DNA of 53,989 bases from Lachnospiraceae bacterium (GCA_018384375.1 JAHAYJ010000088.1:1-53989), one strand, 5' to 3'; positions 7,196 through 15,801 are shown, counted from the first letter of the stretch. A program made the numbers and translations. Notes: a model not told the origin generated them from the letters alone.

Positions 7196-7885
7196 ATGGA
7201 ACGTGAAATTGACTTAAGTGAAATATCAGATGGAAAGCTTTATACCGCGAACGATATGGTGAAGATCGGCTGCAATGACTGTGCAGGCTGCTCGGAGTGC
7301 TGCCGGATCGTAGGAGATACCATTGTCCTTGATCCGTATGATCTTTATCAACTTAAGCAGGTATCGGGAATGGGCTTTGAGGAGCTGATGAAGGATAAAA
7401 TAGAACTGCGGGTAGTGGAGGGCATTGTCCAGCCGAATTTAAAGATGAGACCGGACGGTGAGGGATGTGCCTTTCTAAGCAGTGAGGGGAGATGTACCAT
7501 TCATAACCATAGGCCGGGCTTTTGCCGGATGTTTCCCATGGGCAGAATCTATCAGGAGGATGGCTTTCGCTATTTTCTGCAGGTGCATGAATGCAGCTAT
7601 CCCAATAAATCTAAGGTCAAGCTGAAAAAATGGCTTGGCATACCGGAGCTTTCAAAATATGAGGACTATATTAATAGATGGCACCGCTTTTTGAAGCGCG
7701 TGCAGGCGTTGATTGAAAAGACAGAGAATGACACGATCATTAAGAACCTGAACATGTATCTTTTAGATCTGTTTTATGTGACTGGGTATGACACGATCAG
7801 AACAGATGGCAGATCACCTAATTTTTATGAGCAGTTTGATGAGAGACTAAAGGAAGCAGAGAATAGAGTAAAAATGTATCAGTAA
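7196..7885 (+). CDS. YkgJ family Cys-cluster (zinc/iron-chelating) protein
   Basis: The 229-residue product carries the CxxCxxCxxCC cluster of PF03692 (CNDCAGCSECC, near residue 25), followed by AFLSSEGRCTIHNHRPGFC and RMFPMGR, the second conserved block of the family. Members are thought to bind zinc or iron; their exact reaction is unsettled. I prefer the ATG at 7196 because GGAG at 7183-7186 is correctly spaced; the in-frame ATG at 7181 has no ribosome site and would add five residues. The gene stands alone before the lipoprotein gene. Nothing appears broken. Confidence 0.85.
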   Translation: MEREIDLSEISDGKLYTANDMVKIGCNDCAGCSECCRIVGDTIVLDPYDLYQLKQVSGMGFEELMKDKIELRVVEGIVQPNLKMRPDGEGCAFLSSEGRCTIHNHRPGFCRMFPMGRIYQEDGFRYFLQVHECSYPNKSKVKLKKWLGIPELSKYEDYINRWHRFLKRVQALIEKTENDTIIKNLNMYLLDLFYVTGYDTIRTDGRSPNFYEQFDERLKEAENRVKMYQ

Positions 7886-7950
7886 AAGGGAGAAAGCTGT
7901 TCAGCGCAACTGAAGAGTTTAAATAATTTTTGATACGAGGAAGAATGATT

Positions 7951-9663
7951 ATGAAAAAAGGAATACTGGCTTTAGGAATTATTTGCTTCCTTATGGCGGG
8001 CTGCGGCCAACAAGAGGCAGTGAACCAGCCGGAACAGGAACAACAGAATCAGGAACAGCAGAATCAGGAACAGCAGAATCAGAAGCAGCAGGAGCCGGAA
8101 AAGCAGGAACAGATAACAGAGGAGTCCGGTGAGAAGGAAGCTGCTCTACAGGAGCAGATAGGCGGATATCTTGAGGAGGGAATCGAAAAGGACTCCCTCT
8201 TTGGCAAGACGGAACTGATGTCTTACCGGCTTCAGATACCGGAATTTAAGCTTTCAAATGCTGTTGCCCGGGAGAAGGTCGGGGAATTGATCGATGAGGC
8301 GAGGGATGACTTTTCCTCTGAAAAAGAACGCTTTTATTGGATGGCGGATGATTGTTACCGGGGAATGCTGACTGGCGGGGATGAGGAAGATTACAGCTGG
8401 GGCACCGACTGGTACTTTGATGTGGACTACACTGTGGCCACCAATGATGAACAATATATCAGTCTGGTAAAGCATGAGGAAACCTACGGAGGCGGAGCCC
8501 ATGGCTCTTATCTGATGACCGGCACGGTATTGGACGCGCAGACCGGAGCAAAGCTGACGCTGGATGATTTTCTGAGCGGAAAAGAAGATGAAAAGGCATA
8601 TCTGTCGGAATACCTGATTGAACAGCTTGCCGATGATGCGGAGAGCCTTTGGGAGGATTATGAACAGATACTAGTATATAGCATTTATTATGATCCTAAT
8701 TTCTTTATAGAAGAGAATAAACTGATCTTTATTTTTAACCAGTATGAGCTGGGATGCTATGCGTCAGGCCCCCGGTTTCCCGAAATCCCCATTGAGAAGC
8801 TGAAGGATCTTAAAAATGCTGTGCAGGATAAGGAGCAGGCACTTGCATACGCGGAAGATCTGAAAAAGCCGGAAAGCGCCACTCATTATCTGGTAGAGCT
8901 TCCGGCAGGGGAAAAGTTCAACGCAGATCTCGATGGAGATGGACTGGAGGAAGAAATCCTGTTCCCGAAGGATGGCATTATCGATGGCTGGGAGGCCCAG
9001 ATTATCATAAACGGGGAAAAATTCCAATTTCCGATTGATGACAATATCATAGAGGAATATATTGGTCTGCTTGATCTTGATTCGCAGGATGGAAAATATG
9101 AGTTGGCGGTTTATGCCTATGGTCCCAGTGACGACCCGGTGACAGTCTTTTTCCGTTATCAGGACGGAACAATGTATGAAATAGGAAGAGCGGAAAGTAT
9201 TTTTGATCGGGAAGGCATGGTGAGCGGCAGAAATTACCTGTTTGGAGATGGGGAGATTTATGGACAAAAATATATTTATACGCCCCTGGAAACCAGAGTG
9301 ATTGAAGCCACCTGGCAGCTTTTGCCACAGACGGATCAGATTGTGGAGGAGGAGAAAGATTATTATGCGTTTGCCTCCGGTGGTTCTGAATTGTGGCGTG
9401 AGGAGAGGCCGTACCTGCTGCTTGAAAGTGTGATCCTATATGAGGGTTGCTCCAGAGATGCTGACTATACGACAGTGGAAAGCGGGAGCAGAATCACTAA
9501 GTTTTATGGTACTGATGGGAAGAACTGGTTGCAGACGGAGATTCTATCGGGGGATGAAGTGAAATGTGGCTGGATTTATGTGGAGGACTGGTGTGTGGAA
9601 TCCACAAGGGATCAATATACGCAGGCGGATCAGGTTATTGAAAATCTGTTTTTGGCAGGATAA
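7951..9663 (+). CDS. Large secreted lipoprotein with DUF3298/RsiV-like domain
   Basis: A lipoprotein signal peptide is clear: MKKGILALGIICFLMAGC with the lipid-modified Cys at residue 18. It is followed by a low-complexity linker of repeated EQQNQ units (residues about 27-55), a typical wall-spanning tether. Residues about 75-280 resemble the DUF4163/DUF3298 fold seen in RsiV and related extracytoplasmic proteins, with YGGGAHGSY and TGAKLTLDDFLSG as landmarks. The C-terminal half (AELDLDGDGLEEEI-like DLDGDGLEEEILF stretch onward) looks like a second beta-rich domain with a calcium-type acidic loop. Start at 7951 is preferred over 7945 or TTG 7930 because GAGGAAG lies about 10 bases upstream. 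The regulator at 9682 follows closely. Role unknown. Confidence 0.75.
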   Translation: MKKGILALGIICFLMAGCGQQEAVNQPEQEQQNQEQQNQEQQNQKQQEPEKQEQITEESGEKEAALQEQIGGYLEEGIEKDSLFGKTELMSYRLQIPEFKLSNAVAREKVGELIDEARDDFSSEKERFYWMADDCYRGMLTGGDEEDYSWGTDWYFDVDYTVATNDEQYISLVKHEETYGGGAHGSYLMTGTVLDAQTGAKLTLDDFLSGKEDEKAYLSEYLIEQLADDAESLWEDYEQILVYSIYYDPNFFIEENKLIFIFNQYELGCYASGPRFPEIPIEKLKDLKNAVQDKEQALAYAEDLKKPESATHYLVELPAGEKFNADLDGDGLEEEILFPKDGIIDGWEAQIIINGEKFQFPIDDNIIEEYIGLLDLDSQDGKYELAVYAYGPSDDPVTVFFRYQDGTMYEIGRAESIFDREGMVSGRNYLFGDGEIYGQKYIYTPLETRVIEATWQLLPQTDQIVEEEKDYYAFASGGSELWREERPYLLLESVILYEGCSRDADYTTVESGSRITKFYGTDGKNWLQTEILSGDEVKCGWIYVEDWCVESTRDQYTQADQVIENLFLAG

Positions 9664-9681
9664 GGATAGAGGATTGACAGA

Positions 9682-10353
9682 ATGAAAAAGATTGAACTTT
9701 GCAAATTGTTTCAGCAAATCTCGGAATCGGAAACACAACGTATTCTGAACTGTTCCAAAGCAGGAATCAGGAAGTATCCGGAAGGAAGTTATGTTTTTGA
9801 ACAAGGAGGACTACCTAACAGGCTGTTTCTGCTCCTTGATGGAAAGATTCAGATTTGTAAGGATTTTACATCGGGGAAGCGGGATGTGCTGTATCTGGTA
9901 GAAACGGGAAATGTGTTTGGAGAGATCTTTTTGTTTGGGGACAGAAAGCGCTACTGGTATGACGCAGTTGCCGTGACCGATGTCACGGTATTGGAAATGC
10001 CCTGGGATTTCTTTTATCACTTTTGCTCCAATGCCTGCGAGCATCATAAGCAGCTGACTCAGAATATGCTTGAAATTCTGTCGGAAAATAATTTTAAAAT
10101 TACCAGAAAGCTTCATCTGATCAGTACCTCCTCTCTTCGTGAGAGGATTGCGATCTGGCTGATCGATTCGGCTGATGAGGAGGGGAATGTGGAGTTGCAT
10201 ATGAACCGTGAGCAGCTTGCGGATTTCCTTGGAGTGGCCAGACCGTCCCTGTCCAGGGAACTGATGAAGATGCAGAAGGACGGCCTTGTAAAGGTGGAGC
10301 GGAACCGGATTGAAATCTGCGATAAGGACGCTGTGGAAATGCTGTACGGCTAA
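9682..10353 (+). CDS. Crp/Fnr family transcriptional regulator
   Basis: The 223-residue protein has an N-terminal cyclic-nucleotide-binding-like beta barrel (GSYVFEQGGLPNRLFLLLDG, then FGEIFLFGDRKRYW) and a C-terminal winged helix (MNREQLADFLGVARPSLSRE, residues about 173-192). The phosphate-binding cassette lacks the Arg-Ser/Thr pair needed for cAMP, so another signal is likely. Cysteines are scattered (residues 7 and 24, and a CSNAC motif near 115-119) and do not form the classical FNR cluster. It lies 18 bases after the lipoprotein and just before grcA, so control of anaerobic metabolism or stress is plausible but unproven. Confidence 0.88.
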   Translation: MKKIELCKLFQQISESETQRILNCSKAGIRKYPEGSYVFEQGGLPNRLFLLLDGKIQICKDFTSGKRDVLYLVETGNVFGEIFLFGDRKRYWYDAVAVTDVTVLEMPWDFFYHFCSNACEHHKQLTQNMLEILSENNFKITRKLHLISTSSLRERIAIWLIDSADEEGNVELHMNREQLADFLGVARPSLSRELMKMQKDGLVKVERNRIEICDKDAVEMLYG

Positions 10354-10388
10354 CCTGCGATTGTTTTGAATTTAATACATCAAATTTA

Positions 10389-10416
10389 AAAATCCGTAAC
10401 CAATGTTACGGATTTT
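10389..10416 (+). terminator. Terminator after the Crp/Fnr gene
   Basis: AAAATCCGTAAC pairs with GTTACGGATTTT around CAAT, a 12-bp perfect stem with a T run on its 3' side. It can work in both directions. Confidence 0.8.
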
Positions 10417-10534
10417 GCTTTGAAAAATAGGTATGATGTAATCACAGAAAACAAAACACCACACACATTAACAAACACAAGATGTAAATGAATAACAAGA
10501 AGTATTGTTGAAAAGCAGGAAAGGAGCGGTTATT

Positions 10535-10777
10535 ATGGCAGCTAATACAGCACAGGTTGATAATCTGGTTAGTCTTTTGGACGGATATGCACAGAAGGGT
10601 GGACATCATCTGAATGTTAATGTTTTGAACAGAGATGTGCTTCGCGATGCACAGCAGCATCCGGAAAAGTATCCTCAGCTTACCATCCGCGTATCAGGAT
10701 ATGCGGTAAATTTCATTAAGCTGACACCGGAACAGCAGGCAGATGTTATCTCCAGAACCTTCCACGAATCAATGTAA
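10535..10777 (+). CDS. grcA: Autonomous glycyl radical cofactor (GrcA/YfiD-like)
   Basis: The 80-residue product is the stand-alone C-terminal domain of pyruvate formate-lyase. It carries the glycyl-radical motif RVSGYAVNF and the flanking PEKYPQLTI and [11 protein letters not shown] signatures. In E. coli GrcA replaces the damaged glycyl domain of PFL after oxygen exposure. A strong AGGAG site 8 to 10 bases upstream fixes the start at 10535; the upstream ATG-less extension from 10505 is not needed. The family often has about 127 residues with an N-terminal extension, so this is a minimal version. Nearby formate channel and Crp/Fnr genes agree with anaerobic formate metabolism. Confidence 0.9.
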   Translation: MAANTAQVDNLVSLLDGYAQKGGHHLNVNVLNRDVLRDAQQHPEKYPQLTIRVSGYAVNFIKLTPEQQADVISRTFHESM

Positions 10778-10790
10778 GAGAATAACAATG

Positions 10791-10819
10791 AAGGCGCAGC
10801 CATTGGCTGCGCCTTTTTG
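10791..10819 (+). terminator. Terminator after grcA
   Basis: AAGGCGCAGCC pairs with GGCTGCGCCTT around ATT and is followed by TTT. A second TGGCTGCGCC copy at 10820-10829 follows directly, so alternative pairings exist. Confidence 0.85.
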
Positions 10820-10830
10820 GTGGCTGCGCC

Positions 10831-11502
10831 TTAATCAGCCTGCAATTTTGTGGCACTTCTCACGGTATAGGCAAACATGGGATCAGCCATGCCGTCTGCA
10901 TAAGAATTGTCAACAAGAGTATACTCATATGCGCCGATGAGACTCTCATCGTCAGCGGCACGAAGCTCGGTTACGACGGTATTGGTTCCGTCTGCATTGA
11001 CTGTCCAGGAAGCAATCTTCCCATAGGAAATACCGCGGTCGCCCATGGGGAAATCGTAGTATTCGGTATCTGCATTTTGCATTACGCAGCAGTCGGCAGG
11101 AAGTGCCGGTAATTCCTCATACGTTTCGGTAATCCCTGTGGCATATTCCTGAATCAACTTGTAGTAGACTGTCATAATACCTTCATAGCTGTCGATTTTG
11201 ATAGCTCCGGTACTCTCGTTATCCCGGATATTGGGGTAGTTGCCGATGGTATAAAATAAAGCAGTCCAAAGAAAAGCAGGATCCTCAGGTGTATATTCCC
11301 AATCATTTTCCAACATACACATATTGAGGGAGTCCATAACGGCAAGCATGTTCTGCTGCTTTGCTGATAAGCTTTCTACAGGCAGAATCTGCGCTTCTTC
11401 GGAAGCTGTAATATATAAAAAAACATATATTGTAATGTCCAAAAAAATATGAACTGTTTCAGAGGGAACGTGGTATGATAAAGCGGTAATATATCTTTCC
11501 AT
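10831..11502 (-). pseudogene. Hypothetical protein, probably lacking its signal peptide
   Basis: The minus strand is open for 223 codons. The C-terminal three quarters look like a genuine folded protein (DFPMGDRGISYGKIASWTV, then NGTNTVV-like ADGTNTVVTELRAADDESLI). The first 35 codons look like translated intergenic sequence, with no ribosome site at the ATG near 11502 and an abrupt join to ASEEAQILPVESLSAKQ, which reads like the mature end after a signal peptide. I therefore suspect a 5'-truncated gene for a secreted protein, or one starting at an unrecognised codon near 11455. It is divergent from the LysR gene, the classical target arrangement. No family recognised. Confidence 0.45.
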
Positions 11503-11539
11503 ATGGCTGTAAGATCATAATGAATATGAGGGATTTCAG

Positions 11540-12475
11540 ATGAATACATTATATTTCCGATATGCGGTAGAAATTGAAAGGGCGGGTTCTATTACCCAGG
11601 CAGCACAGAATCTGTACATGGCACAGCCTAATTTGAGTAAAGCAATTAAGGATCTGGAGGAAGATTTGGGGTATGAGATCTTTAAGCGGGGCGCAGGCGG
11701 AATTAAGGTTACGGAAAAGGGGAGTGAATTCCTTTATCACGCACATAAGATGCTGGAGCAGCTGGATGAGATGGAGAAAATCGGGCGCAGGGAGACGGAA
11801 GGGGCCAGAAGATTTAAGCTTTCCATTCCCAGAGGAAGCTATATTGCCAATGGGTTCACGGAGTTTGTTGCAGAGCTTCCTATGGAGGAAGGGATCGAGA
11901 TTACCGTCAATGAGACAAATACGCTCAAAACCATCGACAATGTGGTAAACAGAGGCTACAATATGGGAATTATCCGTTACCGCAAGGATGATGAGGATTA
12001 TTTTGAAAAGTATCTGACGGCAAATAAGCTGGAATATGAAACGATATGGGAATTTGAATATGTGCTTGTGATGTCAAAAAACCATCCGCTGGCAGCAAAG
12101 CCTGTGATTGTGGGGAGCGATCTGAAGGACTATGTAAAGATTACGCATGGTGATATTGAAATGCCCAGAAATGAACGCAGACAGCAGGAAGAAAAGCGGA
12201 GTTCCTCCTGTGAAAGAACGATTTATGTTTATGAGAGGGGCAGTCAGTTTGATCTGCTGACCAATGTTCCTACTACCTATATGTGGGTGTCGCCTCTTCC
12301 GGAAAAGCATTTGCTGCAGCATCAGCTGGTGCAGCGTGTATGCAAGGTACCGGATAATCTATATAGGGATGTACTGATTTACCGGAAGGACTATCAGCTG
12401 GGTGAAAATGATATCCTTTTCCAGAAAAAATTGTATGAATCAAAAGTAGATGTAGCATCAGCCGGGGTTATATAG
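11540..12475 (+). CDS. LysR family transcriptional regulator
   Basis: The 311-residue protein begins with the LysR winged helix (FRYAVEIERAGSITQAAQNL, then YMAQPNLSKAIKDLEEDLGY) followed by a linker helix and a substrate-binding domain with FKLSIPRGSYIANGF at about residue 93. The ligand is unknown. The start is supported by GAGGG ten bases upstream. It is transcribed away from the gene at 10831-11502 and upstream of the formate channel gene, either of which could be its target. The C-terminal end overlaps the start of the terminator stem. Confidence 0.9.
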   Translation: MNTLYFRYAVEIERAGSITQAAQNLYMAQPNLSKAIKDLEEDLGYEIFKRGAGGIKVTEKGSEFLYHAHKMLEQLDEMEKIGRRETEGARRFKLSIPRGSYIANGFTEFVAELPMEEGIEITVNETNTLKTIDNVVNRGYNMGIIRYRKDDEDYFEKYLTANKLEYETIWEFEYVLVMSKNHPLAAKPVIVGSDLKDYVKITHGDIEMPRNERRQQEEKRSSSCERTIYVYERGSQFDLLTNVPTTYMWVSPLPEKHLLQHQLVQRVCKVPDNLYRDVLIYRKDYQLGENDILFQKKLYESKVDVASAGVI

Positions 12476-12503
12476 CATTTGATATGACTCCGGCTTTTTT
12501 TTA
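12460..12503 (+). terminator. Terminator after the LysR gene
   Basis: AGCCGGGG pairs with CTCCGGCT (one G-U) around a 22-base loop and is followed by eight T. The 5' arm is inside the coding end. Confidence 0.75.
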
Positions 12504-12571
12504 TATTACCGCAATGCTTCAAAGTCTGTTACGCTTCATGTTGGAAAAACAATGCGGAAGGAAATGCAGCA

Positions 12572-13483
12572 ATGGAAGGCTTTTTATCAATCAGGGAAGC
12601 AGTGAATAAGTATATTGACAGTTGTGAGAGCAAAGTGAATGCTTCTCCTGTGAAGCTTTTTGTGAAAGCAATGTTCGCGGGAATGATGATAGCCATGGGA
12701 GCTGCCGCAAGCAGTGTGGCAGCGCATACGATTGATAACGTGGGACTTTCCCGCCTCGCGGCAGCAGTTGTGTTTCCGGTAGGCCTGATGATGGTTATTC
12801 TTCTGGGAGCAGAGTTGTTTACGGGAGATTGCCTGATGATTATGGCGACCGCAGCTGAAGAGCATAGCCCCCTGCAGCTGGTAAGAACACTTGTAATTGT
12901 GTTTGCAGGAAATTTTGCTGGAGCCGTGCTTACGGCAGTTGCAGTAGCTGCCAGCGGACAGTTTGATTATTCGGCAGGACTTCTCGGTGCTTATACCATT
13001 AAGGTAGCTCTGGGAAAAGCTACGATTTCAACATCAAGGGCAGTGGTATCCGGAGTCCTTTGTAATATTTTAGTCTGTGCGGCGGTTCTCATGGCACTTT
13101 GTGCAAAGGACATTGCCGGTAAGCTTCTGGCAGCATTCTTTACCATTATGCTGTTTGTAGTAGCGGGCTTTGAACACTGTGTTGCGAATATGTACTATAT
13201 CACAGCCGGGATGGTTGCAGCTGTGAATCCTCAATATACACAGGCTGCAATGGAGCAGTATGGTTATACGGCAGAACAGCTTTCTGCTTTGAATTGGCAG
13301 AATTTTCTCTTTGAAAATCTTCTGCCTGTAACAATAGGAAATGTGATCGGTGGTATGTTTGTCATCGGTCTTCCTCTTCTGTATCTGAACAGAGAGCAGA
13401 GGACGGAGGTTTGCACGGTAAAGGAGGAAAGACATGAACGCAGCATTCTTTTTGGCAGAAACACTGCAAGTGCTGGTCGCTGA
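12572..13483 (+). CDS. Formate/nitrite transporter (FNT) family channel
   Basis: The 303-residue protein has six membrane helices in the FNT pattern. Characteristic blocks are KLFVKAMFAGMMIAMGAA, GAELFTGDCLMI (the EL(F/Y)T loop that gates the pore), GNFAGAVL, GVLCNILVCAAV and FEHCVANMYYI with the pore histidine. FNT pentamers carry formate, nitrite or hydrosulfide across the membrane. With grcA nearby, formate is the likely substrate. An AAGGAA site precedes the ATG. The last 50 bases overlap an independent 40-codon frame with its own strong ribosome site. Confidence 0.9.
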   Translation: MEGFLSIREAVNKYIDSCESKVNASPVKLFVKAMFAGMMIAMGAAASSVAAHTIDNVGLSRLAAAVVFPVGLMMVILLGAELFTGDCLMIMATAAEEHSPLQLVRTLVIVFAGNFAGAVLTAVAVAASGQFDYSAGLLGAYTIKVALGKATISTSRAVVSGVLCNILVCAAVLMALCAKDIAGKLLAAFFTIMLFVVAGFEHCVANMYYITAGMVAAVNPQYTQAAMEQYGYTAEQLSALNWQNFLFENLLPVTIGNVIGGMFVIGLPLLYLNREQRTEVCTVKEERHERSILFGRNTASAGR

Positions 13484-13556
13484 ACTGGCAGGAACTGCAG
13501 CTGTAGCCGTGATCCTTTTTGGATACGTTAAAATGATGCATTCTCACAGAGCATAA
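13434..13556 (+). CDS. Small single-helix membrane protein overlapping the FNT gene (40 aa)
   Basis: An ATG at 13434 follows a perfect AAAGGAGG with six-base spacing inside the 3' end of the FNT gene, in a different frame. It encodes 40 residues: an N-terminal part MNAAFFLAETLQVLVAELAG and a hydrophobic helix TAAVAVILFGYVKMMHSH. The 50-base overlap implies translational coupling. A strong ribosome site placed exactly there is unlikely by chance. It could be a small subunit or regulator of the FNT channel, comparable to other small transporter-associated peptides, but no family is recognised. Confidence 0.65.
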   Translation: MNAAFFLAETLQVLVAELAGTAAVAVILFGYVKMMHSHRA

Positions 13557-13705
13557 AGTTCGGTGGAATGTGATTATTGAATAAATCCCTAAAATCCTAA
13601 ATGTAAGACTGTCTCCTAAAGGGCAAATCCCTGAGGGAGGCATTCTTATTTATGGGACATAATCCGAAAGGTTGCGGAAAATGTACAATTTTTGGGAATT
13701 GGAAA

Positions 13706-13734
13706 TTGACAAATGGGATAATCTACATTATGAT
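13706..13734 (+). promoter_or_regulatory. Promoter of the aspS T-box leader
   Basis: TTGACA at 13706-13711 and TATGAT at 13729-13734 are separated by 17 bases, just upstream of Stem I. The 150 bases between the small membrane gene and this promoter hold no gene that I can see. Confidence 0.8.
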
Positions 13735-13740
13735 TACAAT

Positions 13741-13985
13741 GTATTGGCAAGGACGAAGACGAGTAGTATGGATTATCGCTTTCAGAGAGCCGGGATGGTG
13801 AGAAGCCGGCAGAATGAATTCATATGAATAACAGCTTTATCAGCCGGAATTAAAAAGAAAGTGACTGCTTTGGCAGTAAATCAGGTGGCACCGCGGATTT
13901 AACCGTTCGCCTTCCCGGGAATCGGGAGCAATTGGTATATTCGTCCTGAATTAATAGCACAGCTGTTAATTCGGGATTTTTTATT
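13741..13985 (+). ncRNA. T-box riboswitch upstream of aspS
   Basis: Stem I is clear: AGTA at 13762-13765 faces GAA, and above them GTATGGATT pairs with AATTCATAT along nine positions with two G-U pairs. After GAA the sequence is TAACAG, so the specifier is not at the usual immediate position. The triplet TAA is a stop and no GAC or GAT (Asp) is present; AAC followed by A, one base further, is the best reading and would recognise tRNA-Asn. The conserved T-box AGGTGGCACCGCGG lies at about 13884-13897. A terminator stem of CCTGAATTAA / TTAATTCGGG type with a T-rich tail ends near 13985. The element controls aspS. Confidence 0.88.
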
Positions 13986-14010
13986 ATTATTTTTGAGATG
14001 GAGGAAAAAA

Positions 14011-15762
14011 ATGGAATTATCAACATTGTATCGGGAACGTACACTGAATCAGATTTCGGAAAGTGACATTGGAAGCGAGCTTAAGGTTGCAGGCTGGGTT
14101 GAGAATATCCGCGATCATGGCGGTGTGTCTTTTATTGATCTGCGGGATATGTATGGTGTGCTTCAGATCGTCATGAGAGATACGTCTCTTTTAAAGGGAA
14201 TCAACAAGGAGGACTGTGTCAGTATTCAGGGAAAGATTGACAAGAGGGATGAGGAAACCTATAATCCCAAGATTCCTACGGGAACCATCGAACTGGAAGC
14301 ACATAGCGTGGAAGTGCTTGGGAAGGTATACAGACCGCTTCCTTTTGAAATTGCCACTTCCAAGGAAATCAGGGAGGATCTTCGCCTGAAGTATCGTTTC
14401 CTTGATCTGAGAAACCGCAAGGTCATGGACAACATGATCTTCCGCTCCAACGTGATCAAATTTCTTCGTGAGAAAATGACCGAGATGGGATTTATGGAGG
14501 TACAGACACCGATTCTCTGTGCTTCATCACCGGAGGGAGCAAGAGATTACATCGTACCGTCCAGACATTATAAAGGAAAATTCTATGCGCTGCCCCAGGC
14601 ACCTCAGCAGTATAAGCAGCTCCTGATGGTATCGGGTGTTGACAAATATTTCCAAATCGCACCCTGCTTCCGCGATGAGGATGCAAGAGCTGACCGTTCT
14701 CCCGGTGAGTTTTATCAGTTGGACTTTGAAATGAGCTTTGCAACCCAGGAGGATGTGTTCCGTGTTGGTGAGGAAGTGCTCACGGCAACCTTTGAAAAGT
14801 TTGCACCGGAGGGCTTTGAAGTGACGAAGGCTCCTTACCCGGTGATCAGCTACAAGCAGGCAATGCTGGAGTTCGGTTCCGACAAGCCGGATCTTCGCAA
14901 TCCGCTGAGAATTATCGATCTGTCTGAGTTCTTTAACCGTTGTACCTTTAAGCCCTTCCAGAATAAGACGGTAAGAGCCATCAAGATTCATGGGCACCAG
15001 TCCAAGGGCTTCCACGAAAAGATGCTGAAGTTTGCAACAGAGATTGGTATGGGTGGTCTCGGCTATCTGGAGGTTCAGGAGGATTTGTCCTATAAGGGCC
15101 CTATTGATAAATTTATTCCCGATGAATTGAAGGGTGAAATGAGAGAGCTTGCAGGACTGGAAAAAGATGATACCATTTTCTTTATCGCTGATAAAGAAGA
15201 AAGAGCAGCAAACTTTGCCGGACAGATTCGAAATGAACTTGGCAAGCGTCTTGATCTTTGTGAAAAGAATGCGTATCGTTTCTGTTTTGTCAACGATTTC
15301 CCGATGTTTGAGAGGGATGAGGAAACCAAGAAGATTGGCTTTACACACAATCCTTTCTCCATGCCGCAGGGAGGCCTGGAGGCATTAAATACCAAGGATC
15401 CGCTTGAAATTCTGGCATACCAGTACGATATTGTCTGCAACGGTGTGGAATTGTCCTCCGGCGCTGTTCGTAATCACAATCTTGATATTATGGTAAAAGC
15501 ATTTGAGATCGCAGGTTATGATGAAGAGGTATTGAAGCAGAAATTCGGAGCTCTTTACAATGCCTTCCAGTTTGGAGCACCTCCGCATGCGGGTATGGCA
15601 CCCGGCGTAGACCGTATGATCATGTTGCTTCGCAATGAAGAGAATATCCGTGAGATCATTGCATTCCCGATGAGCGGAACAGCACAGGATCTGATGTGTG
15701 GCGCCCCCAATGAGGTAACCGAGCAGCAGCTTCGTGAGGTTCACATTAAGGTGAGACAATAA
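14011..15762 (+). CDS. aspS: Aspartyl-tRNA synthetase
   Basis: This class II synthetase of 583 residues attaches aspartate to tRNA. It shows the N-terminal anticodon-binding fold (VAGWVENIRDHGGVSFIDLR), motif 2 (FRDEDARADRSPGEFYQLD), the bacterial GAD insertion in the middle, and motif 3 near the end (GMAPGVDRMIMLL). GGAGG before ATG 14011 sets the start. The length is that of bacterial-type AspRS, which in many Firmicutes also charges tRNA-Asn, with GatCAB amidating the product; the T-box specifier in front hints at this, but I cannot see discriminating residues with confidence. Confidence 0.97.
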   Translation: MELSTLYRERTLNQISESDIGSELKVAGWVENIRDHGGVSFIDLRDMYGVLQIVMRDTSLLKGINKEDCVSIQGKIDKRDEETYNPKIPTGTIELEAHSVEVLGKVYRPLPFEIATSKEIREDLRLKYRFLDLRNRKVMDNMIFRSNVIKFLREKMTEMGFMEVQTPILCASSPEGARDYIVPSRHYKGKFYALPQAPQQYKQLLMVSGVDKYFQIAPCFRDEDARADRSPGEFYQLDFEMSFATQEDVFRVGEEVLTATFEKFAPEGFEVTKAPYPVISYKQAMLEFGSDKPDLRNPLRIIDLSEFFNRCTFKPFQNKTVRAIKIHGHQSKGFHEKMLKFATEIGMGGLGYLEVQEDLSYKGPIDKFIPDELKGEMRELAGLEKDDTIFFIADKEERAANFAGQIRNELGKRLDLCEKNAYRFCFVNDFPMFERDEETKKIGFTHNPFSMPQGGLEALNTKDPLEILAYQYDIVCNGVELSSGAVRNHNLDIMVKAFEIAGYDEEVLKQKFGALYNAFQFGAPPHAGMAPGVDRMIMLLRNEENIREIIAFPMSGTAQDLMCGAPNEVTEQQLREVHIKVRQ

Positions 15763-15773
15763 AGAAAGAATGG

Positions 15774-15801
15774 CGAGAGGTCAAAGGGCCTCTCGTTTTT
15801 T
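15774..15801 (+). terminator. Terminator after aspS
   Basis: CGAGAGG pairs with CCTCTCG around TCAAAGGG and is followed by TTTTTT. Confidence 0.85.

Noticed and set aside
8035-8095. Tandem CAGCAGAATCAGGAA-type DNA repeats as a possible CRISPR or VNTR locus
   Set aside because: They are in-frame EQQNQ codons of the lipoprotein linker, with no spacers. They may vary in number but are not a CRISPR.
14527-15348. Minus-strand frame of 273 codons
   Set aside because: It is antisense to aspS, whose protein motifs are fully conserved.
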